Origin: Candidatus Polarisedimenticolaceae bacterium
GTDB lineage: Bacteria; Pseudomonadota; Gammaproteobacteria; Chromatiales; Chromatiaceae
Length of the DNA stretch: 43,673 bases
Assembly (NCBI GenBank): GCA_021648685.1
Contig: JAKISI010000027.1
Location: 1-43,673 of the forward strand
Reading direction: 5' to 3'
Below, in pieces: positions 24,144 to 31,011 of the stretch. Position numbers and translations under genes: made by a program. The notes beneath the pieces are model-generated. The model searched no databases, was not told the origin of the DNA, and saw nothing but the letters and a program-made list of their open reading frames with translations. Every line of letters begins with the position of its first letter. Within the stretch, counting starts at the first letter, position 1.

Positions 24144-26420
24144 ATGGACTACAAACCAGAAACAGAGATTAACGACTCAGCATACAGCTGGTCTGTGCGG
24201 CTTTTTTCAATCCTTGAGAAGATGCTCAGCATCAACATCAGGATGCATCACGATGAGGGACAGCTGGCGCAGGGTGAGATCTTTCTGTTCAACCATTTTG
24301 CCCGCTTTGAAACCTTCATCCCACAATCCCTGATCTATAAAGAGACAGGTGCTTACTGCAGATCGGTAGCCTCCAGCGAGTTTTTTACCGGAGATGATCT
24401 CTTTTCCAACTACCTGCTCGGCGTCGGTGCCGTACCCCACAACTACCCTCGATTGATCCCTTACCTTGCTGAGGAGATCCTGCGCGGGCGTAAAATCATC
24501 ATCTTCCCGGAAGGCGGGATGGTCAAAGATCGCCGGGTGGTCGACCGGAGAGGCAGCTACAGCATCTATTCACGCGTCGCTATGGAGAGACGCAAGCATC
24601 ACACAGGAGCCGCACTACTCGCTCTCACTCTGGACATTTACAAAAAGGCCATTCTGCAAGCCCAGCAACAGGGGAACCATGCAAAATTAGAAAAATGGGC
24701 AGCTGATTTGAAGATGGATGGCGTTGCGCCACTGCTTGCGGCCGCTCTGCGCCCCAGCACCATCGTGCCCGCCAACATCACCTTTTACCCCATGCGCGTA
24801 GGCGACAACCTGCTCAAAAGAAGCGTTGAACTATTCAACAAAGGCATCAGCCGACGCCTCTCTGAAGAGCTGTTGATTGAAGGCAATATCCTGTTTAAAA
24901 ATACAGATATGGATATTCATCTGGGCGACCCCCTCCATGCTGACCAGTTCTGGGGATGGCTCGACCGCCGGCTCATTGAGCAAGCCATATTTCATTTTGA
25001 TAGCATTGACGACATTTTAGAACCCAATACCAGCAAACAGCTCATCGGCAGACTGCGCGCCAAGCGTATTCGTCATAAAGCACTGGCACTGCGAGATGAA
25101 TACATGCGCATCATGTATTCACAGATCACAGTCAACCTCAGCCATCTTGCCTCCAGGATTATCTTCGAACTGCTTAATCGAGGAGAGACCAGCATCCATT
25201 ACGACCGCTTTCACCGCATGCTCTACCTGGCGGTGAAAGGCGTACAAAGTGAGACCAGCATCATCTTGCATCGCAGCCTTAAAAACCCGGAGGCCTACGG
25301 AAAACTGCTAGAAGGTGAATGCAAGGGGCTGGATCAATTCATCAAAACCGCCTCTTCCCTGGGGCTGATCGAGCAGGAGAACCACCAATACCATTTCCTG
25401 CCAAAACTGCGTGAAGAGCACACCTTCGATGAGATCCGCACCGAGAACCTGGTTGCCGTCTATGCCAATGAGATCGCCCCCCTCAGCTGCATCACCAGCA
25501 TCATAAAAGAGGCTATCGACGGCACCAAAAAACTAACCGACAAAAAGCTGGCACTGCTTCGCTTCGATGATGAGGTGGTCTCCTATCACTGGGACAAGGC
25601 CTATTTCAGCAAACCCAGGCATCAGGCACTCAACCGCAAGGAGACGGCCACCCAATCTGGTGAACCCTTCCTGCTGTTACCGGACCATCACAAGCCACTG
25701 GGGATTGTTCTGCTGCACGGTTTTCTGGCCTCACCCGCCGAAACCAGGGCATTTGGCAAACGGTTGGCTGCTCTTGGCTACCCGGTTATTGGAGCACGCC
25801 TGAAGGGTCACGGCACATCACCCTGGGATCTCAGAAAGCGCAGCTGGGAAGATTGGCTGGCATCTGTAGCCAATGCCTACCAGATCATGAGCGGGCTTAC
25901 AGAGAGGGTCTGCATTGTAGGATTCTCTACCGGCGGTGCACTGGGATTACAGCTTGCCTCAATCCAACCCGACCAGCTGGCGGGCATCGCTGCACTTGGG
26001 GTTCCAATAAAATTCCGTAACAAAAACATGTCCTTTGTAGTGCCTGTTGTGCATGGTGCCAACAAGCTGGTCAAGTGGCTATCTTCCTACGAAGGGGTCA
26101 TCCCCTTTCGCCCCAACCACTCTGAGCACCCGGACATCAACTACTACTCCATGCCGCTGCACGGCCTGTTTGAACTGGGACAGATGGCCAGCGCAATAGA
26201 ATCAAACCTGGAAAACGTCCACTGCCCCGTATACTTGATGCAGGGTGATGAGGATGCCATTGTAGACCCCCGTAGCGCACAGATCATCTTTGACAAGATC
26301 AGCAGTAAGGATAAAGAGCTGCTGATGATACCCACCCAACGTCACGGCATCCTGCATGATGATATTGGCGGAACTCAGGATAAGGTGATCCAGTTTATAA
26401 AGCGGCTGGAGCAAGGCTAA
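24144..26420 (+). CDS. Fusion of a PlsC-type acyltransferase with an alpha/beta hydrolase
   Basis: A 758-residue two-enzyme protein. Residues of about 35-290 resemble glycerophospholipid acyltransferases: FLFNHFARFETFIPQ, a GAVPHN block, and the glycine-rich IIIFPEGGMVKD. The usual HX4D catalytic pair appears here as His51-X4-Glu56. A helical linker of about 200 residues follows. Residues of about 525-758 form an alpha/beta hydrolase of the Est30/monoglyceride-lipase kind: oxyanion strand LGIVLLHGFLASPAETRAFG, nucleophile Ser595 in GFSTGG, Asp704 in QGDEDAIVDP, and His734 in QRHGIL. No signal peptide or membrane helix is obvious, so it is probably cytoplasmic or membrane-associated. Lipid acyl transfer or remodelling is likely; the substrate is unknown. 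Confidence 0.82.
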   Translation: MDYKPETEINDSAYSWSVRLFSILEKMLSINIRMHHDEGQLAQGEIFLFNHFARFETFIPQSLIYKETGAYCRSVASSEFFTGDDLFSNYLLGVGAVPHNYPRLIPYLAEEILRGRKIIIFPEGGMVKDRRVVDRRGSYSIYSRVAMERRKHHTGAALLALTLDIYKKAILQAQQQGNHAKLEKWAADLKMDGVAPLLAAALRPSTIVPANITFYPMRVGDNLLKRSVELFNKGISRRLSEELLIEGNILFKNTDMDIHLGDPLHADQFWGWLDRRLIEQAIFHFDSIDDILEPNTSKQLIGRLRAKRIRHKALALRDEYMRIMYSQITVNLSHLASRIIFELLNRGETSIHYDRFHRMLYLAVKGVQSETSIILHRSLKNPEAYGKLLEGECKGLDQFIKTASSLGLIEQENHQYHFLPKLREEHTFDEIRTENLVAVYANEIAPLSCITSIIKEAIDGTKKLTDKKLALLRFDDEVVSYHWDKAYFSKPRHQALNRKETATQSGEPFLLLPDHHKPLGIVLLHGFLASPAETRAFGKRLAALGYPVIGARLKGHGTSPWDLRKRSWEDWLASVANAYQIMSGLTERVCIVGFSTGGALGLQLASIQPDQLAGIAALGVPIKFRNKNMSFVVPVVHGANKLVKWLSSYEGVIPFRPNHSEHPDINYYSMPLHGLFELGQMASAIESNLENVHCPVYLMQGDEDAIVDPRSAQIIFDKISSKDKELLMIPTQRHGILHDDIGGTQDKVIQFIKRLEQG

Positions 26421-26509
26421 GCCCTCAACCCCTTCGGGGCCAGCGGCTCCGCCGCTGTTTGAAATTGCTCCCGGCAATTTCATCGAACCTTTTACGGTTC
26501 TCATCCTAG
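26421..26509. repeat. Structured repeat A, copy 1 (four consecutive hairpins)
   Basis: An 89-bp unit almost identical to 26719-26807. It can fold into four short hairpins in series: CCCCTTCGGGG, CAGCGG/CCGCTG, GAAATTGC/GCAATTTC and GAACC/GGTTC. It starts directly after the stop codon of the acyltransferase fusion. Its antisense frame gives a spurious peptide beginning MRTVKGSMKLPGAISNSGG. It looks like a REP-type dispersed palindromic repeat. Confidence 0.75.
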
Positions 26510-26617
26510 GAGGCTGTCCGAGAATAGGTAAAACTGCGATTTATCAAATATTAACCCCTTGTAATTCAACGGGTTAAAAATTCTAATGTGCAAAAAGCTG
26601 AGTTCTCGGACGGTCTC
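26510..26617. mobile_element. MITE of about 108 bp with 15-bp inverted ends and CTAG duplication
   Basis: Ends GAGGCTGTCCGAGAA and (complement) GAGACCGTCCGAGAA match at 13 of 15 positions. CTAG stands on both sides (26506-26509 and 26618-26621). The parallel copy at 26804-26807 has a single CTAG and no insert, so the empty site is preserved. The interior has no coding capacity. A 4-bp YTAR-type target duplication fits IS5-group transposases acting in trans. Confidence 0.8.
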
Positions 26618-26618
26618 C

Positions 26619-26704
26619 TAGTCCACTGAACCGGCTCGATCTGCAGGCACAATAAAGCCCGCACTGTAGCGGGCTTTATTGGATGTGGCTGGCGGACTAG
26701 GATT
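26619..26704. repeat. Repeat B, copy 1: duplicated tRNA-Gln 3' end plus terminator
   Basis: Eighty-six bases nearly identical to 26805-26890. It contains the terminator hairpin and, at 26686-26704, the 3' end of the tRNA-Gln gene with its CCA, but no 5' part of the tRNA. Together with repeat A it shows a tandem duplication of an A-B unit. Confidence 0.85.
26651..26680 (-). terminator. Duplicate tRNA terminator hairpin
   Basis: A 12-bp perfect stem AATAAAGCCCGC / GCGGGCTTTATT with loop ACTGTA. Same as 26837-26866; it lies in the duplicated unit, downstream of the functional terminator on the minus strand. Confidence 0.8.
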
Positions 26705-26718
26705 ATTTCGGGCCTCCT

Positions 26719-26807
26719 GCCCTCAACCCCTCCGGGGCCAGCGGCTCCGCCGCTGTTTGAAATTGCTCCCGGCAATTTCATCGAACCTTTTACGGTTCTC
26801 ATCCTAG
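26719..26807. repeat. Structured repeat A, copy 2 (uninterrupted)
   Basis: Second copy of the 89-bp four-hairpin unit, differing from 26421-26509 by a single base in the first hairpin (CCCCTCCGGGG). It runs straight into repeat B copy 2 through CTAG and so preserves the MITE target site before insertion. Confidence 0.75.
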
Positions 26808-26890
26808 TCCACTGAACCGGCTCGATCTGCAGGCACAATAAAGCCCGCACTGTAGCGGGCTTTATTGGGTGTGGCTGGCGGACTAGGATT
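26805..26890. repeat. Repeat B, copy 2, overlapping the intact tRNA-Gln 3' end
   Basis: Original copy of the 86-bp unit. Its last 19 bases are the 3' end of the complete tRNA gene; beyond GGATT the sequence continues as tRNA here, but not in copy 1. Confidence 0.85.
26837..26866 (-). terminator. Intrinsic terminator after tRNA-Gln
   Basis: Perfect 12-bp stem AATAAAGCCCGC / GCGGGCTTTATT, loop of six, five bases beyond the CCA end of the tRNA on the minus strand. It probably ends the rplM-rpsI-tRNA transcript. Confidence 0.88.
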
Positions 26891-26945
26891 CGAACCTAGA
26901 TTGAAGGAGTCAGAGTCCTCCGTCCTGCCATTAGACGATCCGCCA
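26872..26945 (-). tRNA. tRNA-Gln (anticodon CUG)
   Basis: The complement folds as a full cloverleaf. Acceptor TGGCGGA pairs with TCCGCCA, and discriminator G is followed by encoded CCA. The anticodon stem GAGGA/TCCTT holds loop CTCTGAC with anticodon CTG (reads CAG). The T-arm is CTAGG-TTCGAAT-CCTAG. It lies 44 bases downstream of rpsI on the same strand, so it may be cut from the ribosomal-protein transcript. Confidence 0.95.
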
Positions 26946-26989
26946 ATAGCAGCTGTGAACCCTGTGGTCCACAGCTACCGCAAAACATA

Positions 26990-27382
26990 TTAACGCTTTG
27001 AGAACTGTGGACGCTTGCGCGCTTTGTGCAGACCCACCTTTTTACGCTCAACCTTACGGGCATCGCGGGTAAGAAAGCCGGCTCTGCGCAACAGGCTGCG
27101 CAGTGACTCATCGTACGCCGTCAAGGCACGGGCGATCCCGTGGCGGATAGCACCCGACTGGCCGGTTGTTCCACCGCCTTTAACCGTGATGCTCAGGTCA
27201 ACCTTTCCAAGCATTTCGGTCACCTCAAGAGGCTGACGGACGACCATGCGCGCGGTCTCACGACCGAAAAACTGATCCAGTGGGCGTTTGTTGACGGTGA
27301 TGCTGCCGCTTCCGGTGGTCATAAAGACGCGCGCAGTTGAGCTTTTGCGACGCCCTGTGCTGTAAGTGGTGGTTTCTGCCAT
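26990..27382 (-). CDS. rpsI: 30S ribosomal protein S9
   Basis: Small-subunit protein whose C-terminal tail reaches the P-site tRNA. The 130-residue protein shows the S9 blocks [28 protein letters not shown], the [19 protein letters not shown] signature and the basic tail [17 protein letters not shown] ending in the conserved Arg. It follows rplM by 29 bases, the universal L13-S9 pairing. Confidence 0.98.
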   Translation of the reverse strand: MAETTTYSTGRRKSSTARVFMTTGSGSITVNKRPLDQFFGRETARMVVRQPLEVTEMLGKVDLSITVKGGGTTGQSGAIRHGIARALTAYDESLRSLLRRAGFLTRDARKVERKKVGLHKARKRPQFSKR

Positions 27383-27411
27383 GGTCGGGTTCCGATAATA
27401 ATTAGACTGAA

Positions 27412-27840
27412 TTAGATGTCCAGCGGCTGCGGCTGCTGGGCGGCATGTCCGTGCTCGGGGCCAGCGTAGACCCGAAGTTTGCCAAACATGGCTCGGCCAA
27501 GCGGATTCTTCGGCAACATGCCCTTAACGGCAGACTGAATTGCACGCTCCGGGGCTTTGGCCAGCAGCTTTTCCAGGCTGATGGATTTGAGGTTGCCAAT
27601 ATATCCGGTGTGATGATAGTACATTTTGTCCTTCATCTTGTTGCCCGTCACATGGATCTTCTCTGCATTCACAACAACGATATAATCGCCGGTGTCCACA
27701 TGCGGTGTATATTCGGGTTTATGTTTGCCACGCAAGCGGCGCGCGATCTCGCTAGCCAACCGGCCAAGGGTCTTGTCGGTTGCATCTACGAGGTACCAAT
27801 CGCGGCGAACCTCTGCCGGCTTTGTGCTCACGGTCGTCAT
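27412..27840 (-). CDS. rplM: 50S ribosomal protein L13
   Basis: Early-assembly large-subunit protein and, in E. coli, the autoregulator of rplM-rpsI. The 142-residue protein has [55 protein letters not shown], and the signature region [20 protein letters not shown] then [14 protein letters not shown] structured leader with a hairpin and U-run lies 40-75 bases upstream. Confidence 0.98.
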   Translation of the reverse strand: MTTVSTKPAEVRRDWYLVDATDKTLGRLASEIARRLRGKHKPEYTPHVDTGDYIVVVNAEKIHVTGNKMKDKMYYHHTGYIGNLKSISLEKLLAKAPERAIQSAVKGMLPKNPLGRAMFGKLRVYAGPEHGHAAQQPQPLDI

Positions 27841-27876
27841 CTGGACGGCTCCAAAAAGGGATCCTAAAAACTGCTA

Positions 27877-27912
27877 GAAAAAAGAGGCCGAATACTACCG
27901 GAGTACCGGCCT
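27877..27912 (-). promoter_or_regulatory. Structured rplM leader: hairpin plus U-run (possible attenuator)
   Basis: On the minus strand AGGCCG pairs with CGGCCT around GTACTCCGGTAGTATT, followed at once by CTTTTTTCT. A second small hairpin CCTTG-TAA-CAAGG lies just upstream. The structure sits about 40 bases before the rplM start codon. It could be an intrinsic attenuator or part of an L13-binding leader. Confidence 0.45.
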
Positions 27913-28016
27913 TGTTACAAGGGGAGTTTGCATCAATTTTCCAATACATTTACCTCACCCATGGAATCCGCTAGTCTGCCGGTATCCAATAACCGCTGGT
28001 TTTTACCCACCCCACT

Positions 28017-29201
28017 GTGACCCCCGAACAGCTACTCCACGAATCTGATCTCTGTGTGAAGTGCGGACTCTGCCTGCCGCACTGCCCAACCTACCGGATC
28101 ATGCAGGATGAAGGGGATTCCCCCCGGGGGCGTATTGCATTGATTCAGGCTCTGCTCTGCGGGCAGTTGCAGAGTACGCCCCGGCTGCGTGCCCATCTGG
28201 ATCGCTGCCTGGGTTGCCTGGCCTGTGAAAAAGCCTGCCCGTCAGCCGTTCAATATAGCAGGCTGATTGATGGCATTCGAGCCATCCGATCCCAGCAGCA
28301 TCCCGCCGTCATACAGTGGCTATACCGCAAGGCGCTTGGGCTACTCACCAGACCCGGTCTGTTATCCGTCGGCGCAAGGCTTCTGCGGCTCTTGCCCCGC
28401 CGCAGGTCAGCAGCGCCATCTTTTCTCCATGGCCGGTTACAGCGACTGATCGGACTGTGCCCCGACCTTTCCCGCCCGACCAGATGGCAAACCGCTTATC
28501 CGCCCGCTGGGGAGCGCGCAGGAAGGGTTGCGCTCTTTCTTGGCTGCATCAGTCGCTTTAGTGATCAGGCAGCACTGCTGAGTGCCCGCCGCCTGCTCAA
28601 CCGTTTGGGGTGGGAGGTTATCGTGCCGCCCAGGCAGGGCTGCTGCGGCGCACTCTTTCAACACGCAGGCGAACCGGCCACGGCGCAAAAACTCAGCACT
28701 CAAAATCAAGTGGCATTTGGCGCTCAGCCATTCGAGGCCATCTTGACCATCGCCAGCGGCTGTGGCGCTCATATAAAGGAGTATGGGGCGCTGTCTGCCC
28801 CCATAGTTGATATCAGCAGCTTTCTGAACCAACGCCCCTGGCCTGAGTCGATTGCACTGGAGCCACTGCCTCAGACTGTTGCGGTACATGACCCCTGCAG
28901 CCTGCAAGCTGCTGATGCAGTCTATCCACTACTGGGCCGGATCCCGAAGATTAAACTGATCCCTTTGGCAGACAATACCCTCTGCTGTGGTGCCGGCGGG
29001 CTCAATCTGATAACGGAACCACAGATAGCCGATGCACTGCTGACACCTAAGCTGGCCTCTCTGCAGCACTGCCAGGCAACGATCCTGCTCACCTCCAACA
29101 CCAGCTGTGCCCTGCATTTTGCAGCAGGCATCCGTAGCGCCGGGCTTGAGATCGAGGTGCTGCACCCCGTTCAACTGCTGGAGAGGCAGCTCAGGCCATG
29201 A
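28017..29201 (+). CDS. GlcF-like 4Fe-4S/CCG-domain protein (glycolate oxidase Fe-S subunit family)
   Basis: A 394-residue protein starting at GTG 28017. The N-terminus has two [4Fe-4S] motifs: CVKCGLCLPHCPTY and CLGCLACEKACPS. Two CCG domains follow: CISRFSDQ with PPRQGCCGALFQHAGE, then HDPCSLQA with NTLCCGAGG. This is the layout of GlcF, the electron-transfer subunit of glycolate oxidase. No glcD or glcE flavoprotein gene is adjacent. Its stop overlaps the bioA start (ATGA), so the two are translationally coupled. It may be part of a D-lactate/glycolate dehydrogenase encoded elsewhere, or have a separate role; glcF is therefore not assigned. Confidence 0.8.
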   Translation: MTPEQLLHESDLCVKCGLCLPHCPTYRIMQDEGDSPRGRIALIQALLCGQLQSTPRLRAHLDRCLGCLACEKACPSAVQYSRLIDGIRAIRSQQHPAVIQWLYRKALGLLTRPGLLSVGARLLRLLPRRRSAAPSFLHGRLQRLIGLCPDLSRPTRWQTAYPPAGERAGRVALFLGCISRFSDQAALLSARRLLNRLGWEVIVPPRQGCCGALFQHAGEPATAQKLSTQNQVAFGAQPFEAILTIASGCGAHIKEYGALSAPIVDISSFLNQRPWPESIALEPLPQTVAVHDPCSLQAADAVYPLLGRIPKIKLIPLADNTLCCGAGGLNLITEPQIADALLTPKLASLQHCQATILLTSNTSCALHFAAGIRSAGLEIEVLHPVQLLERQLRP

Positions 29202-30505
29202 CCCCACTGGATCATTTTCAGCGCGATTGGCAGGCCTTTGAGCAGGCGCATGTCTGGCACCCTTATGCGGCCATGCCTGCTGCCACGCCGCCCTTTGCCG
29301 TCCGCTCTGCCCAGGGTGTCCGGCTCAAACTGGAGGATGGCCGGGAGCTGATCGATGGCATGTCATCCTGGTGGGCCGCCATCCATGGCTATAATCATCC
29401 GGTTCTGAATGCCGCCATCCAGTCACAGCTGGAGCAGATGTCGCATGTGATGTTTGGCGGGCTGACCCACCGGCCTGCCGCAGAGCTTGCTGCCCTGCTG
29501 GTAGAGCTGACACCCGCACCATTGGATCAGGTTTTTTTTACCGACTCCGGCTCTGTCGCGGTAGAGGTCGCCATCAAGATGGCATTGCAGTACTGGCACG
29601 CCAAAGGGTGCCCGGAAAAGGGGCGGCTGCTAACGGTTCGCGGCGGCTATCACGGCGACACCTTTGGAGCCATGGCCGTATGTGATCCGGTCACGGGCAT
29701 GCACCATCTCTTTGCCCATGCCCTGCCTAAACACCTCTTTGCACCGGCACCAGGCTGTCCATTTTCCGAAGCGTGGGATGATGACTGCATTGCTGAGTTC
29801 AGGGCGCTGTTACAGGCACACCACCAGCAGATTGCCGCCGTCATTCTGGAGCCCATCGTGCAGGGAGCAGGCGGGATGCGATTCTACAACCCGGAGTATC
29901 TGCAGCAGGCGCGCATCCTTTGTGACGAATATGACGTGCTGCTGATCTTTGATGAGATCGCCACCGGATTCGGGCGCACAGGCGAGCTGTTTGCAACCGA
30001 CCACGCCGGTATCTCGCCGGATATCCTCTGTGTCGGCAAGGCGCTCACCGGCGGTTATATGAGCCTGGCAGCCACCCTGACAACCCGCGAAATATCCGCC
30101 CAGATCAGCCAGGACGGCACCCCTTTCATGCATGGCCCCACCTTTATGGCCAACCCACTCGCCTGCGCTGTGGCCATTGCCAGCATCAAGCTGCTGCTGG
30201 ATAGCCCCTGGCGCTCCCGCGTGGCGGCTATTGAGTCCCGTTTTCGCCTGGGGCTTGAGAGGTGTCGCGGGCTGCCGGGGGTTCATGATGTACGTTCACT
30301 GGGCGCCATTGGGGTCATCGAGTTCAACGACCCGCTGGATATGCACTGGATACAGCCGCTATTGGTAGAGAAGGGGGTCTGGCTGAGACCCTTCGGCAGA
30401 CTGCTCTACGCCATGCCGCCCTTTATTATCAGCGATGAGGAGCTGGAGAAGATCATCACCGTGATGGTCGAGATCACACATTCAGTATCTCGTAATCATG
30501 CGTAA
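29198..30505 (+). CDS. bioA: Adenosylmethionine-8-amino-7-oxononanoate aminotransferase
   Basis: PLP aminotransferase using S-adenosylmethionine as amino donor to make 7,8-diaminononanoate, the step between BioF and BioD. The 435-residue protein has HVWHPYAAM, the DGMSSWWAAIHGYNHP block, FFTDSGSVAVEVAIKMALQY, GGYHGDTFGAM, and the PLP aspartate in LIFDEIATGFGRTG. The PLP lysine is in LCVGKALTGGYM. HGPTFMANPLACA and the RPFGRLLYAMPPF end-block also fit BioA. It is separated from the bioBFHCD operon by 15 kb. Its end overlaps the convergent OsmC-family gene by 32 bases. Confidence 0.96.
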   Translation: MTPLDHFQRDWQAFEQAHVWHPYAAMPAATPPFAVRSAQGVRLKLEDGRELIDGMSSWWAAIHGYNHPVLNAAIQSQLEQMSHVMFGGLTHRPAAELAALLVELTPAPLDQVFFTDSGSVAVEVAIKMALQYWHAKGCPEKGRLLTVRGGYHGDTFGAMAVCDPVTGMHHLFAHALPKHLFAPAPGCPFSEAWDDDCIAEFRALLQAHHQQIAAVILEPIVQGAGGMRFYNPEYLQQARILCDEYDVLLIFDEIATGFGRTGELFATDHAGISPDILCVGKALTGGYMSLAATLTTREISAQISQDGTPFMHGPTFMANPLACAVAIASIKLLLDSPWRSRVAAIESRFRLGLERCRGLPGVHDVRSLGAIGVIEFNDPLDMHWIQPLLVEKGVWLRPFGRLLYAMPPFIISDEELEKIITVMVEITHSVSRNHA

Positions 30506-30890
30506 CCTCTGCCATCGCACCCAGCATGATCGAGGCTGAACAGAACTTCTCTGCACTCAGCTTTACCGCCCGCCCCACCGCTTTGTCAGTCAATTTGGGG
30601 CCCGTGACCCGGTAATGGATATGGATCCGGGTAAACACCTTGGGCTCGCTTTCGGCACGCTCGGCCTCCAGCTCAACCTCACAGCCGGTCACCTCATAGC
30701 GCCCTTTGCGCAGGATCAGCAGCACATCGAACTGGGTACAGCCGCCCAGCCCCAGCAACAGCATCTCCATCGGTCGAACCCCCAGATTTCGCCCGCCAAA
30801 GTCCGGCGGCCCATCCATCACCACCGCATGGCCGCTGCCCGATTCACCCACCATCATGGCACCTTCAACCCACTTTACCCTCGCCTTCAT
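30474..30890 (-). CDS. OsmC-family protein, YhfA type
   Basis: A 138-residue OsmC/Ohr-fold protein: VRPMEMLLLGLGGCTQFDVL with the first conserved cysteine, and SAEKFCSASIMLGAMAEVTH with the second. The family reduces organic peroxides with the Cys pair. The spacing and the sequence GxRPMELLLLGLGGC with KYCSAS-like text are those of the YhfA subgroup, whose substrate is unknown. yhfA lies next to crp in E. coli, and here it diverges from the crp orthologue, a conserved arrangement. Convergent overlap of 32 bases with bioA. Confidence 0.9.
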   Translation of the reverse strand: MKARVKWVEGAMMVGESGSGHAVVMDGPPDFGGRNLGVRPMEMLLLGLGGCTQFDVLLILRKGRYEVTGCEVELEAERAESEPKVFTRIHIHYRVTGPKLTDKAVGRAVKLSAEKFCSASIMLGAMAEVTHDYEILNV

Positions 30891-30948
30891 GCAAAAAACC
30901 TCGACTGGTTAACAATTTTTGCAGCCTATCATAGATCGACAATCTGCT

Positions 30949-30981
30949 GGGGGTTGCCTAGACTTAACAGGTGTAACCCCC
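30949..30981 (+). promoter_or_regulatory. Hairpin in the upstream region of crp
   Basis: GGGGGTT and AACCCCC can pair around a 19-base loop, about 30 bases before the crp start. It may be a leader structure or a protein-binding inverted repeat. No clear -35/-10 pair was found nearby. Confidence 0.25.
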
Positions 30982-31011
30982 TACTTGCCGCCCCAAACAT
31001 GAAGAACGCTT

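Noticed and set aside
26202-26850. Minus-strand frames beginning MRTVKGSMKLPGAISNSGG
   Set aside because: They lie on the palindromic repeat units and run into the tRNA duplication or the acyltransferase gene, so they are translation of a structured repeat and not a gene.
26421-26890. Possible CRISPR array in the repeat cluster
   Set aside because: Only two copies of each unit, with no regular spacers and no cas genes. The pattern is a tandem duplication with a MITE.
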